A DNA stretch of 64,000 nt from JADJRG01 sp964474905. Its GTDB lineage: Bacteria > Myxococcota_A > Polyangia > Nannocystales > Nannocystaceae. Below, piece after piece: positions 9,093 through 18,317 of the stretch. The stretch lies in NCBI GenBank assembly GCA_964474905.1, contig CAYYUP010000015.1, positions 1-64,000 on the forward strand. The letters are read 5' to 3'. The position numbers were made by a program, and so were the translations under genes. The notes beneath the pieces were generated by a model, which was not told the origin of the DNA, searched no databases, and saw nothing but the letters and a program-made list of their open reading frames with translations. Within the stretch, counting starts at the first letter, position 1; every line of letters begins with the position of its first letter.

Positions 9093-9298
9093 GGCAACAT
9101 GAGCAAAGCGTAATCTGCATACCATTAAGAGCGACCATTAATCGTGATGGTGGCTTTTCTAGATCAGTATGCGATTAATACGTAACCCAATGCCGATTAA
9201 TTGAAATGTGGTCGGGGGGCCGAGCTGATTTTCGATAATTAGTCCATTTTTCTGTGATCGATCGGGGCGAGGTCGACACTCGAATAGAAGAAGCCACT
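9093..9298. promoter_or_regulatory. A/T-rich upstream region with ATTAATCG repeats
   Basis: This 206-bp spacer is far more A/T-rich than the flanking genes. ATTAATCG occurs at 9137-9144 and its inverse CGATTAAT at 9172-9179 and 9194-9201. They precede the cytochrome c lipoprotein gene and may be operator sites. A purine-rich GAAGAAG lies 5' of ATG 9299. Confidence 0.4.
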
Positions 9299-11161
9299 AT
9301 GCGTACTTTGAACAACTCTCTGACGGCATCCCTCCGCTCCCTCTACCTGCTCCCGGCAGCACCGCTTCTGCTCGGACTTGTAGGGCTCGGGCTCGGCTGT
9401 ACGGTCAACAAACTCGACGTACCGCCCGAAGAGAGCGGCCTCGGGAGCATGAGCTTGAGCGACGGGTCCACCTCAAGCGGCAGCTCCACGGGTACCGACA
9501 GCGACACAGACAGCAGTACCGGTGGCGACGATAGCGGTGGCGAGATCGTCTGCGAGGAGGTCTCCGAAGAGGCGATCCAGATCCTCGATAACCGGTGCAG
9601 TACCTGCCACGGTCCCGGGAGCCCTGGTCTCGCCAAATTCGATTACATCACGGATGTCTACGCGCTGATCGCCAACGGCAAAATCAGCCCGGGATACCCG
9701 TTGGAGTCACCGCTCTACAACCGTGTCGAAAGCGGCCAAATGCCGCCTGCAAACGTGCCAGATAACCAACGGCCAACCGACGACGAGGTCGACGTACTCT
9801 GGACGTGGATCGAGGACTGCATCAGCTCCGAGATCGGCTGCGGACTCGCTGATGACTACATCAGCATCGACGAGATGCTGAGTCTGATGCGCAACGATAT
9901 CATCGATACCACCGAAATCTCGCCGGACGAGCGCGAGTTCATCCGTTACTTCACGCTGACCCACCTCTACAACTCTGGGATCTGCGGGGAGGACCTCGAG
10001 GTCTACCGCTACGCGCTCTTCAAGCTGATCAACAGCCTCTCCACTGGCAACAAAGTGGTGATCCCCACCTTTGTCGATGAGCGCGGCACGATCTTCAGGA
10101 TCGACCTCCGGGATTACGGCTGGGATGCCCAGCTCTGGGATCAAATCGTGCACGCGAACCCCTTCGCGATCGAGTACGTCAAGAACGAGGCCCTCGACCT
10201 CAAGGGCTTTACGGGCACGGATGTGCCCTTCCAAACCGGGGACTGGTTTGTCTCCGACGCCTCGCGGCCGCCGCTCTACCACGACATCCTGAAGATCCCG
10301 GCGACTCGCTTCGCTCTCGAAGATGGTTTTGGAATCGACATCGAGGGGGACATCGCTACGGAGGTTAAGTCCAACGACGATATCGTCGCCCGCTGTGGCT
10401 TCCAAAACTCCAACGTCTCGGTCAATAACCGGCTGATCGAGCGTCACGAGTTCCCCGGTTCGAGCAACCGCGTCTATTGGCTTTCGTACGATTTTGCGGG
10501 CAACGACGGCTGTCGCAACCTGTTCGCGGAGCCCTTGGACTTCTGTGAGGACGGCGGCGAGATCATCTTTAACCTGCCCAATGGACTCCAGGGTTACATG
10601 TTGGTCGACGGCGCGGGCAACCGCATCGACGAAGGGCCTGACGACATCGTCACCGACCCCGAGCAGCCCGACAACAACGTGATCAACGGCCTCTCGTGCA
10701 TGGGTTGTCACGCCAAGGGCATGGTCACCAAAGAGGACGAGATCCGCGCGCATGTCTCCGACAGCTTCGATTTCTCTGAGCAGGTCAAGGAGGCGGTGGC
10801 CAACCTGCACCCGGCGCAGTCCGACTTCGATGCGCTCCAGGCCCTCGATCGCAAGCGTTTCACTGACGCTCTAGAGCAGATTGGTCCGATCGTCGAGCGA
10901 GAGGACGAGCCGACCCTGCGGGTCTTCAAGGCCTTTGATGTCGATGTTGATCTGCGCCGAGCGGCGGCCGAGCTCGGCGTTCGCACGGAGCAGCTCGCCT
11001 CCCAGATCGGCAAGCTCGGCCCCGACCTGCAAAAGCTGGTCGACGGCGGTACGGTCAAACGTCAGGTTTTCACCGCGAATTTCGCCCAGAGCGTCTGTGA
11101 TCTCAACCTGGGCGTGACGACCAAATGCATCTCTGGGCAGCAGCCTGGTGACGGCGAGTGA
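9299..11161 (+). CDS. Cytochrome c-domain lipoprotein
   Basis: Predicted exported lipoprotein, 620 residues. Signal peptide with lipobox GLGLGC (Cys 34), then a Ser/Thr/Gly/Asp stalk (GSSTGTDSDTDSSTGG), then a c-type heme site CSTCHG near residue 100. A second CMGCH motif lies near 467. A stretch with SPLYNRVESGQMPP and WTWIEDC is typical of 'Planctomycete cytochrome c'-type domains. The rest (about 160-620) is unfamiliar. It should bind one or two covalent hemes at the cell surface or periplasm; redox partner unknown. ATG 9299 was preferred over 9254 because the signal peptide starts there. Its TGA overlaps the GTG of the next gene (GTGA), implying coupled translation. Confidence 0.85.
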   Translation: MRTLNNSLTASLRSLYLLPAAPLLLGLVGLGLGCTVNKLDVPPEESGLGSMSLSDGSTSSGSSTGTDSDTDSSTGGDDSGGEIVCEEVSEEAIQILDNRCSTCHGPGSPGLAKFDYITDVYALIANGKISPGYPLESPLYNRVESGQMPPANVPDNQRPTDDEVDVLWTWIEDCISSEIGCGLADDYISIDEMLSLMRNDIIDTTEISPDEREFIRYFTLTHLYNSGICGEDLEVYRYALFKLINSLSTGNKVVIPTFVDERGTIFRIDLRDYGWDAQLWDQIVHANPFAIEYVKNEALDLKGFTGTDVPFQTGDWFVSDASRPPLYHDILKIPATRFALEDGFGIDIEGDIATEVKSNDDIVARCGFQNSNVSVNNRLIERHEFPGSSNRVYWLSYDFAGNDGCRNLFAEPLDFCEDGGEIIFNLPNGLQGYMLVDGAGNRIDEGPDDIVTDPEQPDNNVINGLSCMGCHAKGMVTKEDEIRAHVSDSFDFSEQVKEAVANLHPAQSDFDALQALDRKRFTDALEQIGPIVEREDEPTLRVFKAFDVDVDLRRAAAELGVRTEQLASQIGKLGPDLQKLVDGGTVKRQVFTANFAQSVCDLNLGVTTKCISGQQPGDGE

Positions 11162-11337
11162 GGCCGCCCCTGGGTGCATCGAGGGGCGGCCGCCTCGTCA
11201 GCACGACGACGATCCTGCTCACGCTCCTCTGGTGGCCGCAAGCGGCGTACGCCAGCCCTGCTACGGGCCAGTGGGGCGGTGGTGTCGATAACACTGCGCA
11301 GCAGGAGGAGCCGGTATCGATAGAGCCGGTCGCGGAG
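11158..11337 (+). CDS. Exported protein, N-terminal part (cut by gap)
   Basis: A GTG start at 11158 overlaps the stop of the cytochrome lipoprotein gene. The first 33 residues form a signal peptide (TILLTLLWWPQAAYAS, cleavage expected after AYA), followed by about 28 residues without recognisable domain. The frame runs into the 100-N gap. The coding frame on the far side of the gap is shifted by one relative to this one if the gap is taken as exactly 100, but 100 N is a placeholder, so both parts are probably one gene. Confidence 0.6.
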
Positions 11338-11437
11338 NNNNNNNNNNNNNNNNNNNNNNNNNNNNNNNNNNNNNNNNNNNNNNNNNNNNNNNNNNNNNNN
11401 NNNNNNNNNNNNNNNNNNNNNNNNNNNNNNNNNNNNN
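11338..11437. other. Assembly gap of 100 N
   Basis: Exactly 100 N, the usual placeholder for a gap of unknown length. It interrupts an exported-protein gene; the frame does not stay in phase across a literal 100-base gap. Confidence 0.99.
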
Positions 11438-12283
11438 GCGGCCTTTGAGTCGGCGGAACTCGACGGAGAGCGGGCGCTCGACAGGAGGCGAGCGGCAAAG
11501 CAGGCGGCCAACGCAAAGATCGAAGCGGGTCAAGGCCTCGAGGCGGCGGCCGAGTTGATGGCGGCTGCGGAGTCCGAAGGTGATCCTGCGCTGATGGTCA
11601 GCGCAGCAGAGGCGGCAGCGGCTGTGTTCGGCACAAAGCAGCCAAACGAACCAAAGCAACCGACACATCCTGGAGATCGATCGGCGGCCGAGGCTGCAAA
11701 GAGTCACGGGGCTCTGGCTCTGGCTCGGATCTCCGAACTAGAAGGTACGGATGACGAGTTCGCACTGCTCCGGCTAGGCCTGGATCGGGCTGATCTCGAG
11801 GGCCTTCGGTCGCGGGCTGTGGCAGCTTCGGCCTGGGGTTCGGAGGTCGCTTCAGCGCCAGCGAAGGCCGCTCCAACGGGTCCGTCGAAATCGTTGCGGA
11901 TCGCCAGGGGAGAGATCATCAGCGGTGCTGTGCTCATCGGTCTCGGCGTGAGTGGTTTTGCGCTGATGGGCAGCGGTCTTCGGCTCAATGCCCTGGCTGA
12001 TCGTGAACTTCAATCGGGGGGCATCGCGAACCTCGCAGATCTGCCGCCGGATCTTCGGGCGCCCTTCGAGCAGCAGTACGAGCAGGCTGCAACGCTGACC
12101 GCGGTCGGAGCGGTGCTTGGTGTTGCAGGCAGTGCTCTCGGGGGCACTTTGATCGCCGCCGGTCTCCGTGATCGCAAGCGGGCCGGTCAGGGAGCTGGTT
12201 CAAAGAGCAAACGAGCCACGATTCAGGGGGCACCAAGCCTTAGCCAAGGCGCCGCGGGGTTTGTTATCGGAGGTCGCTTCTAA
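11438..12283 (+). CDS. Exported two-helix protein, C-terminal part
   Basis: Open from the gap edge to the stop at 12283 (281 residues). The first half is Ala/Glu-rich and helical, possibly TPR-like (AAKQAANAKIEAGQGLEAAA, then AAAESEGDPALMVSAAEA). The C-terminal part has two predicted membrane helices (about 150-175, ISGAVLIGLGVSGFALMGSG, and about 205-230, AVGAVLGVAGSALGGTLIAA) and ends in GGRF. The layout of signal peptide, low-complexity region and two helices near the C-terminus also occurs in the gene at 55309-56091, so the two may be one family. Function unknown. Confidence 0.75.
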   Translation, partial: AAFESAELDGERALDRRRAAKQAANAKIEAGQGLEAAAELMAAAESEGDPALMVSAAEAAAAVFGTKQPNEPKQPTHPGDRSAAEAAKSHGALALARISELEGTDDEFALLRLGLDRADLEGLRSRAVAASAWGSEVASAPAKAAPTGPSKSLRIARGEIISGAVLIGLGVSGFALMGSGLRLNALADRELQSGGIANLADLPPDLRAPFEQQYEQAATLTAVGAVLGVAGSALGGTLIAAGLRDRKRAGQGAGSKSKRATIQGAPSLSQGAAGFVIGGRF

Positions 12284-12702
12284 AGGTCGACAAGCCGCCT
12301 GTCAGTGCCCACACGTGTTGTTGCCTCCAATCGCCCGAGTTCAAAGGGGCTCGGGTGGCTATGCTGTGGTGGGTCGCGACCATCGCCAAGCTCGTCTTCG
12401 ACTCCTTCGTCCTCGAGCTTCTGGATCGACTCCGGGCATGGTCGATCGGGCGTCAGGATACTGCCGAGTCCGAGGGCAGCGTTTCCGATCGCCGCACCCA
12501 AGGCAAAGGATCGGAGCCCACCAGCTGCATACCCAAGTGTGCGCACGCGTCGTCGGTGGATCGCAAAGACGATCAGCGAGAGCAGCGTGAAAACGACGGC
12601 GAAGGGCTGCAACCAGCCGAACTCCGAGGGTGCTACGCCGAGATCGACCTGTACGATCGGCCCTGCCGGGTCCAGGAGCAGGTAGCGGAGGGCCAGCAGC
12701 AC
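12280..12702 (-). CDS. Small membrane protein of unknown function
   Basis: GTG-started frame of 140 residues. Two hydrophobic segments (FAVVFTLLSLIVFAIHRR at about 34-51; a Gly/Ala-rich GAAIGNAALGLGSIL near 74-88) are followed by an acidic C-terminal tail. Its stop overlaps the stop of the convergent upstream gene. I do not recognise a family. The hydrophobic pattern on this strand argues for a real gene more than the frames opposite it, but compositional evidence is weak. Confidence 0.45.
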   Translation of the reverse strand: MLLALRYLLLDPAGPIVQVDLGVAPSEFGWLQPFAVVFTLLSLIVFAIHRRRVRTLGYAAGGLRSFALGAAIGNAALGLGSILTPDRPCPESIQKLEDEGVEDELGDGRDPPQHSHPSPFELGRLEATTRVGTDRRLVDL

Positions 12703-12805
12703 CCGACGAAGGTATCAAGCGTGCTGTGGGATCTGACTCGCGGAGATCCGCGTTGGAGTCGGCGACCGGTTGCTGTCGGGTTTTGCGAGAGGCGAGTGGA
12801 TCGTT

Positions 12806-13684
12806 CTAGGTGTCGAGGCTGACGAGGCCGAGGGCGTTTCGGGCTTCGTCAGGGCTGGCGATCGCGCGGCCGGCCCGCTCTGCGCAGGCGGCGAGGGCTG
12901 TGATCAGCTGGCCGTTACTGGTCGCTCGCTCTCCGCTCGGAAGATAGAAGGTGTCCTCAAGGCCAGTTCGAAGCGAGCCGCCAAGATCCGCGGCCCGTTG
13001 GTGCAGGGGCCACACCTCCTGCCGGCCGATCGCGGTGACCTCCCAGGTGGAGTTTTTCTTTGTCTGTCGTTTGAGACATGTAAGAAGATCGGGATCCGCA
13101 GGCATTCCGGAGGCGACCCCCATGACAAAATTGTAGTGCGGGCGCTCGGCCATACCGACATCGACAAAGAGGCCCACGGAGCGCACGATCCCGAGATCAA
13201 AACACTCGAACTCTGGCATTGCACCGGTCTCGTTCATGACCTCGAGGAAGGCTTGGACTTTGCCTACGGGGTTGTCAAAGACGATCGGAGGCCAGGCCCA
13301 GACGCCGCTCCTGCGGGTCTTGAGGTAGTTGAGTGTGCCGGCGTTGCAGGCCGCGATCTCGGGTCTCACCCGGCGCATACAGGCGCTCGGACCGGAGATA
13401 TCGGGGCCGAGAACACCGGTGCTCATGTTGATGATGATGCCCGGACAACGGGCTCGAATCGCGTCGATGATCGCAGCTGCGACGTCGGGATCCCAGCTCG
13501 GCATGTGGCCTAGGCCTGGCTCTTGGGACCGAAAGTGTACGTGCACGATCGAGGCGCCCGCGTCGAAGGCCCGTTTGGCCTCGGCGGCCATCTGCTCCGG
13601 TGTTACGGGGACCGGGTGGTGCTTTGGATCGGTGAGAACACCGGTCAGGGCGCAGGTGAGGATCGCTTTTTCGGGGGTCGCCAT
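12806..13684 (-). CDS. BKACE (DUF849) beta-keto acid cleavage enzyme
   Basis: TIM-barrel enzyme of the 3-keto-5-aminohexanoate cleavage (kce/BKACE, DUF849) family, 292 residues, normal length. Members condense a beta-keto acid with acetyl-CoA in a retro-Claisen reaction to give acetoacetate and a new acyl-CoA, using a Zn ion. The N-terminal ILTCALTGV, the Zn-binding HVHFR around residues 47-51 and NMSTG are visible. It is the last gene of the carboxylase operon, starting 2 bp after MccA-like ends, in the position where liuE (HMG-CoA lyase) normally stands. The true keto-acid substrate is unknown. Confidence 0.88.
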   Translation of the reverse strand: MATPEKAILTCALTGVLTDPKHHPVPVTPEQMAAEAKRAFDAGASIVHVHFRSQEPGLGHMPSWDPDVAAAIIDAIRARCPGIIINMSTGVLGPDISGPSACMRRVRPEIAACNAGTLNYLKTRRSGVWAWPPIVFDNPVGKVQAFLEVMNETGAMPEFECFDLGIVRSVGLFVDVGMAERPHYNFVMGVASGMPADPDLLTCLKRQTKKNSTWEVTAIGRQEVWPLHQRAADLGGSLRTGLEDTFYLPSGERATSNGQLITALAACAERAGRAIASPDEARNALGLVSLDT

Positions 13685-13686
13685 GG

Positions 13687-15708
13687 TTAAACGTTCCGGT
13701 CGTCGTGTGCGGGCTCAATGGTCACGAGTAGGGCGCCGGCTTTGATCTGGGTGCCGACCTCGACATGCAGGGAGGCGATGGTGCCGGCGATCCCGGCGGC
13801 GAGCGAGGTCTCGATCTTCATCGCTTCGACGATCGCGACCGTGGTGTCAGCTTTGACTACTGCACCTGTCTTAAGGGGCAGAGAAATGACCCGGCCGATC
13901 GTCGGCGAGCGCACCGATCCGTCGCTGTTGGTGTCATCGACTGCGTTTGGATCGGCCGGCACGAGTTCGGAAAAGCGGTGCAGGGTGCCGTCGATTTCGA
14001 TCAGGAGCGCACCTTCGGGGGGGCCTTCGAAAGCCGCGTGCACAGACTCGCGGAGGCCGTCGATTTCGATGCGGTGGCGGGGACCGGTGGCGTGCAAGAG
14101 CGCCGCGCGGAGCGGGCCAGCAGCGCCGGGGCAGCCGCTGATGAGGGCCAGGCCGGGAGCCTCTAGATGCATCGTTAGATGCGCTTGTTGGTCGTTGCAG
14201 CACATTTCGAGGCTGAAGCCTGCACCCTCGTTGCTCCGCCAGGGATCGCTGTGTTCCTCGGGCTCGCGGCCGCCGTAGGTCCAGAGCAGGGCCGCGAGTG
14301 CCCAGGCTTTGGGGCTCGGATCGCGTCGGCGGGTGGCGGATGCTGCGAGGCCGGAGTCGATGAATTGGGTGGTCGCTTGGGCGGCGATGAAGAGCGGGTG
14401 CTCCAGAAGATCCAGGAGAAATCGCTTGTTATGCGGTGGACCCAGCAGCACGGTGTTGTGCAGCGCGCGAATCAGGCGACGACGGGCGTGTTCGCGGGTC
14501 TCGCCGTGGGCGATCACCTTGGCGATCATCGGATCGTAGTAGGGGCTGATGTCGTGGCCGTCGATGAGGCCGTGGTCGGTGCGTGTATCGGCGGAGTCCT
14601 GCGCGGGTTGCCAGGCGATGATGCGGCCCGCCTGCGGCAGGAAATCTTGGCTGGGGTCTTCGGCGTAGAGGCGGACTTCGATCGCGTGACCGCGGAGTTT
14701 GACCTGCTCTTGGCGCAGGGGTAGGGGCTCGCCAGCAGCGATGCGGAGCTGGAGCTCGACGAGATCGAGGCCCGTACAAAACTCGGTGACCGGGTGCTCG
14801 ACCTGCAACCGGGTGTTCATCTCGAGGAAGTAGTACTGGCCCTCTGCGTCGAGGAGAAACTCGACGGTGCCGGCTCCGACGTAGCCGATCGTCTGAGCCG
14901 CTTTGACCGCGGCCCTGCCCATCTCTGCCCGCAGCGCGTCGCTTAGCGCCGGCGAGGGTGCCTCTTCGAGGATTTTTTGGTGGCGGCGTTGGATCGAACA
15001 CTCGCGTTCGCCGAGGTGCAGACAGTGGCCTTGGTTGTCGGCGAAGATCTGGATCTCGATGTGGCGGGCGTTGTCGATGGCGCGCTCGAGGATCACCTCG
15101 TCGCTGCCGAAGGCGCTCTGCGCTTCGGAGCGTGCCGAGGCCAGGGCGGTGCTGAACTCCGCCGATTTTGTGCAAAGGCGCATGCCACGGCCGCCGCCTC
15201 CCGCAGCCGCTTTGATGAGCAGCGGGAAGCCGATCTTCTCGGCCTGGGCGAGCAGCTGGGCGTCGTCTTGATTCGGGCCTTGGGCCCTGTCTCGCTCACT
15301 GATACCGGGCACACAGGGCACACCCGCCGCGAGCATCAATCGCTTCGCCTGGGCCTTGTTGCCCATGCTGCGGATCGCGGCGGCGGGCGGTCCGATAAAG
15401 GTCAGGCCAGCGTCGGCGCAGGCCGCTGCGAAGTGTTCGTTCTCGGAGAGGAAGCCGTAGCCCGGGTGGATCGCGTCGGCGCCAGCGCGACGGGCCGCGT
15501 CGAGAATGCGTTCGATCGAGAGGTAGGAGTCGCTGGCGGCGGGCGGGCCGATGCAGAGCGCTCGATCGGCGAGCTGCACGTGGCGAGCGAGCGCATCCGC
15601 GGTGGAGTAGACGCTGACTGTGCGGTAGCCCAGGGCGTGCGCGGAGCGGATGATCCGGCAGGCGATCTCGCCCCGGTTCGCGATCAAGAGGGTCGAAAAG
15701 CCAGGCAT
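13687..15708 (-). CDS. liuD: Acyl-CoA carboxylase alpha (biotin carboxylase + carrier), methylcrotonyl-CoA type
   Basis: Biotin carboxylase fused to a biotin carrier domain, 673 residues, the standard size for methylcrotonyl- or geranyl-CoA carboxylase alpha. N-terminal LIANRGEIACRIIRSA; ATP-grasp loop KAAAGGGGRGMR near residue 160; EMNTRLQVEHPVTE near 290; and biotinyl-Lys motif EAMKIE near 630 (the usual EAMKM has Ile at the last place). It carboxylates biotin using ATP and bicarbonate and passes CO2 to the beta subunit encoded two genes upstream. The symbol is a likely equivalent; substrate choice between leucine and terpene breakdown is not settled by this subunit. Confidence 0.93.
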   Translation of the reverse strand: MPGFSTLLIANRGEIACRIIRSAHALGYRTVSVYSTADALARHVQLADRALCIGPPAASDSYLSIERILDAARRAGADAIHPGYGFLSENEHFAAACADAGLTFIGPPAAAIRSMGNKAQAKRLMLAAGVPCVPGISERDRAQGPNQDDAQLLAQAEKIGFPLLIKAAAGGGGRGMRLCTKSAEFSTALASARSEAQSAFGSDEVILERAIDNARHIEIQIFADNQGHCLHLGERECSIQRRHQKILEEAPSPALSDALRAEMGRAAVKAAQTIGYVGAGTVEFLLDAEGQYYFLEMNTRLQVEHPVTEFCTGLDLVELQLRIAAGEPLPLRQEQVKLRGHAIEVRLYAEDPSQDFLPQAGRIIAWQPAQDSADTRTDHGLIDGHDISPYYDPMIAKVIAHGETREHARRRLIRALHNTVLLGPPHNKRFLLDLLEHPLFIAAQATTQFIDSGLAASATRRRDPSPKAWALAALLWTYGGREPEEHSDPWRSNEGAGFSLEMCCNDQQAHLTMHLEAPGLALISGCPGAAGPLRAALLHATGPRHRIEIDGLRESVHAAFEGPPEGALLIEIDGTLHRFSELVPADPNAVDDTNSDGSVRSPTIGRVISLPLKTGAVVKADTTVAIVEAMKIETSLAAGIAGTIASLHVEVGTQIKAGALLVTIEPAHDDRNV

Positions 15709-15761
15709 GGTTTATGTGCAAGTGTGCGAGTGTGCGAGTGTGCGAGTGTGCGGGAGCCGGT

Positions 15762-16574
15762 TTAGCCAGCCCACGATGGTTTGCGCCGCTCCATAAATGC
15801 GGCAGTGCCTTCGTGGCCCTCGGCGCTGCGGATCGCGGCCGCAAAATCCTGGGCACCGCGGTCGAGCAGTTCGGATTGCGGAGTTTGGGCGACGGCCAGC
15901 ATCAGCTCTTTTGTGGTGCCGATCGCGATCGGAGCGCAGCGGCCGATTTGGGCGAGTACGGCCTCTAGGCGGGTATCTAGCTCCTCCTCGTCGGCGGCTA
16001 GCTCGTGCACGAGACCTAAGCGCTGGGCCTCTTGGGCGTCGATTGTGCCGCCTGTGACCGCCAGTCGGCGGGCTTGGGTGAGGCCGATGCGCTCGACGAT
16101 GAAGGGCGCGATCTGAGCGGGCGGCACCCCCAGGCTGGTCTCGGGCAACTTGAAGCGGGCCCCAGCGTGGGCGATGGCGATGTCACTGACGCAGGCGAGG
16201 CCAAAACCGCCGCCCATCGCCGCGCCTTCGATCAACGCGATCACGGCTTGGGGCGCTTGGTTGACCTCACGGAGCATCGCCCCGAAGAGGCGGTTGGAGT
16301 GGGCGAGCGGATCAACGCCGTCGGGGCCGGGTTTGGCCATGCGCGCTGCGGCCATGTCTTTGATATCGCCGCCCGAGCAAAAATGTTTGCCGGCGCCGCG
16401 CATGATCACCGCACGCACGCCGTGGCGATCGCGGATCGCATCGAAGACCGCCATGATTTCTTCGACCATCGCGAAGCTCATCGCGTTGCGGACGTGCGGG
16501 CGGTTGAGGGTCAGGTGCAGGCGCCAGCCGTCCTGGCGGAGTTTAAGGTGTTCGCAGGGGGGCAACCTGGACAT
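15762..16574 (-). CDS. liuC: Enoyl-CoA hydratase, methylglutaconyl-CoA hydratase-like
   Basis: Crotonase-fold enzyme of 270 residues. Oxyanion-hole segments are KHFCSGGDIKDM (about 63-74) and IEGAAMGGGFGLACVSDIAI (about 115-134). In the liu pathway this position hydrates 3-methylglutaconyl-CoA to HMG-CoA; isohexenylglutaconyl-CoA hydratase of the atu pathway is the alternative. It lies between the carboxylase beta and alpha genes, 21 bp after beta. A GAGGAG sequence lies about 9 nt 5' of the ATG at 16574. Confidence 0.9.
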   Translation of the reverse strand: MSRLPPCEHLKLRQDGWRLHLTLNRPHVRNAMSFAMVEEIMAVFDAIRDRHGVRAVIMRGAGKHFCSGGDIKDMAAARMAKPGPDGVDPLAHSNRLFGAMLREVNQAPQAVIALIEGAAMGGGFGLACVSDIAIAHAGARFKLPETSLGVPPAQIAPFIVERIGLTQARRLAVTGGTIDAQEAQRLGLVHELAADEEELDTRLEAVLAQIGRCAPIAIGTTKELMLAVAQTPQSELLDRGAQDFAAAIRSAEGHEGTAAFMERRKPSWAG

Positions 16575-16595
16575 GGGCAGTTACTCCTCGGTGGG

Positions 16596-18239
16596 TCACA
16601 TGCGGGCGACGCCAAAGGTATTGGGGTGCAGTGTACGGCGCTCGCCCTCGCGGATTGTTGCGAGTGCGAAGGAGAGCACCTTGCGGCTGTCGCGGGGGTC
16701 GATGATGCCGTCGTCCCAGATGCGCGCGGTGGCGTAGATCGCCTTGGATTCGGCCTCTAGGTGCTTTTTGATCGAGGCGCCCATGGTCGCGATCGCCTCG
16801 GCATTGGGCTGCATGCCCATACGCGTCAGCTTGGCGGTGGTGATGATCTCCATGACCTTTGCGGCCTGCTCGCCACCCATCACCGCGATCCTCGAGGCCG
16901 GCCAGGCAAAGACAAAACGCGGATCAAAAGAGCGTCCGCACATGCCGTAGTTGCCAGCACCAAAGGACCCGCCGATGATCAAGGTCAGCTTTGGCACCGC
17001 TGCGTTGGCGACCGCTTGGATCATCTTGGAGCCGTGCTTGACCATGCCGGCGCGTTCGGAGTCGGTGCCGACCATATAACCGGTCGTATTTTGCAAAAAG
17101 AGCAGCGGCAGATCGGATTGTGCGCAGAGCTGGATGAAGTGGCTCGCTTTGGTCGCGCCCTCGGGGGTGATCGGCCCGTTGTTGCCGATGATGCCGACCG
17201 CGTGGCCGTCGATCGCCGCGTGACCGCAGACGGTTGCCTGGCCGTAGAGCGCTTTGAACTCGAGGAAGTCGGAGTCGTCGACGATCCGAGCGATGACCTC
17301 GCGCACGTCGTAGGGTCGGCGGAAGTCGGCGGGCACCAGGCCCATGAGTTCGTCGATGTCGTAGCGCGGCGGTCGTATCGGTGACCCATGCGCTCGCGTC
17401 TCGCGTGCCCAAGGCAGCTTTTGGAGGAGCTCGCGGGCGATACGGATACCGTGGGCGTCGTCCTGTGCGAGGTACTCGGCGGTGCCGGTGACGGTGGCGT
17501 GCAGGAGGGCACCTCCGAGCTCTTCGTCGGTGGCGATCTCACCGGTCGCAGCGGCGCAGAGGGGCGGTCCTGCGAGAAAGACCTTGGCCTTGCCGCGGAC
17601 CATGATCACGTAGTCGCTGAGGCCCGGCAGGTAGGCGCCGCCGGCTGTCGACGAGCCGTGCACGACGGTGATCTGAGGCAGCCCTGCGGCGGAGAGGCGA
17701 GCCATGTTGGCGAAAACGCGGCCGCCTTCGACGAAAATTTCGGCCTGGTAGAGCAGGTTGGCGCCGCCGCTCTCTGCCAGGGTGATCATCGGCAGGCGGT
17801 GCTCCAGGGCGATCTCTTGCGATCGCAGTGTCTTGCGCAGCCCCATCGGCGAGACGGATCCGCCCTTGATCGCCGAGTCGGAGGCACCGACCAGGCAGCG
17901 CACACCGCTGACAAAACCGATGCCGACAATGTTGCCGCCGCCGGCGACGTCGCGCTTGCCGTCGTCGTCGTGCATGCGGTAACCGGCGAGGCTCGAGAGC
18001 TCTAAAAAGGGGGCGCCGCGATCGAGGAGCCGAGCCAAGCGATCGCGGGGCAGCAGCTGGCCGCGCTTGTGGAATTTTTCGGCCTTACGAGCGGAGTTTT
18101 CGCGGACCAGGCGCTCGATCGCCCGGATTTCGGCGAGCATCGCGAGCTGAAGGTCGCGGTTTTTTTTGAACGCGGCGGCGCTGGTGTCGATCGATGAGGC
18201 GAGGATCGGCATGTTTGGATCGGGGCGGGGCGTGTTCAC
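16596..18239 (-). CDS. liuB: Acyl-CoA carboxylase beta (carboxyltransferase), methylcrotonyl-CoA type
   Basis: Carboxyltransferase subunit, 547 residues. The sequence follows methylcrotonyl-CoA carboxylase beta: HGSSTAGGAYLPGLSDYVI near 195, TGYMVGTDSERAG near 385, GGSFGAGNYGMCGRSF near 425 and WPASRIAVMGGEQAAKVM near 445. It transfers CO2 from biotin to the gamma carbon of an alpha,beta-unsaturated acyl-CoA. Starts GTG at 18239; ATG at 18212 is also possible. Order on this strand is SDR, beta, hydratase, alpha, BKACE. Confidence 0.93.
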   Translation of the reverse strand: MNTPRPDPNMPILASSIDTSAAAFKKNRDLQLAMLAEIRAIERLVRENSARKAEKFHKRGQLLPRDRLARLLDRGAPFLELSSLAGYRMHDDDGKRDVAGGGNIVGIGFVSGVRCLVGASDSAIKGGSVSPMGLRKTLRSQEIALEHRLPMITLAESGGANLLYQAEIFVEGGRVFANMARLSAAGLPQITVVHGSSTAGGAYLPGLSDYVIMVRGKAKVFLAGPPLCAAATGEIATDEELGGALLHATVTGTAEYLAQDDAHGIRIARELLQKLPWARETRAHGSPIRPPRYDIDELMGLVPADFRRPYDVREVIARIVDDSDFLEFKALYGQATVCGHAAIDGHAVGIIGNNGPITPEGATKASHFIQLCAQSDLPLLFLQNTTGYMVGTDSERAGMVKHGSKMIQAVANAAVPKLTLIIGGSFGAGNYGMCGRSFDPRFVFAWPASRIAVMGGEQAAKVMEIITTAKLTRMGMQPNAEAIATMGASIKKHLEAESKAIYATARIWDDGIIDPRDSRKVLSFALATIREGERRTLHPNTFGVARM

Positions 18240-18317
18240 GGCCCGACGAAATAGGCATAGATCAATGAGGTGTGATGCGGGGGGCGAAATCGATTGAGTA
18301 TAGGTTTTATCAGGGGC

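Noticed and set aside
9707..10810. 367-codon minus-strand frame opposite the cytochrome lipoprotein
   Set aside because: The heme motifs and lipobox on the plus strand settle the strand.
12355..12822. 155-codon plus-strand frame opposite the small membrane protein
   Set aside because: No hydrophobic or domain pattern; minus-strand frame is more protein-like.
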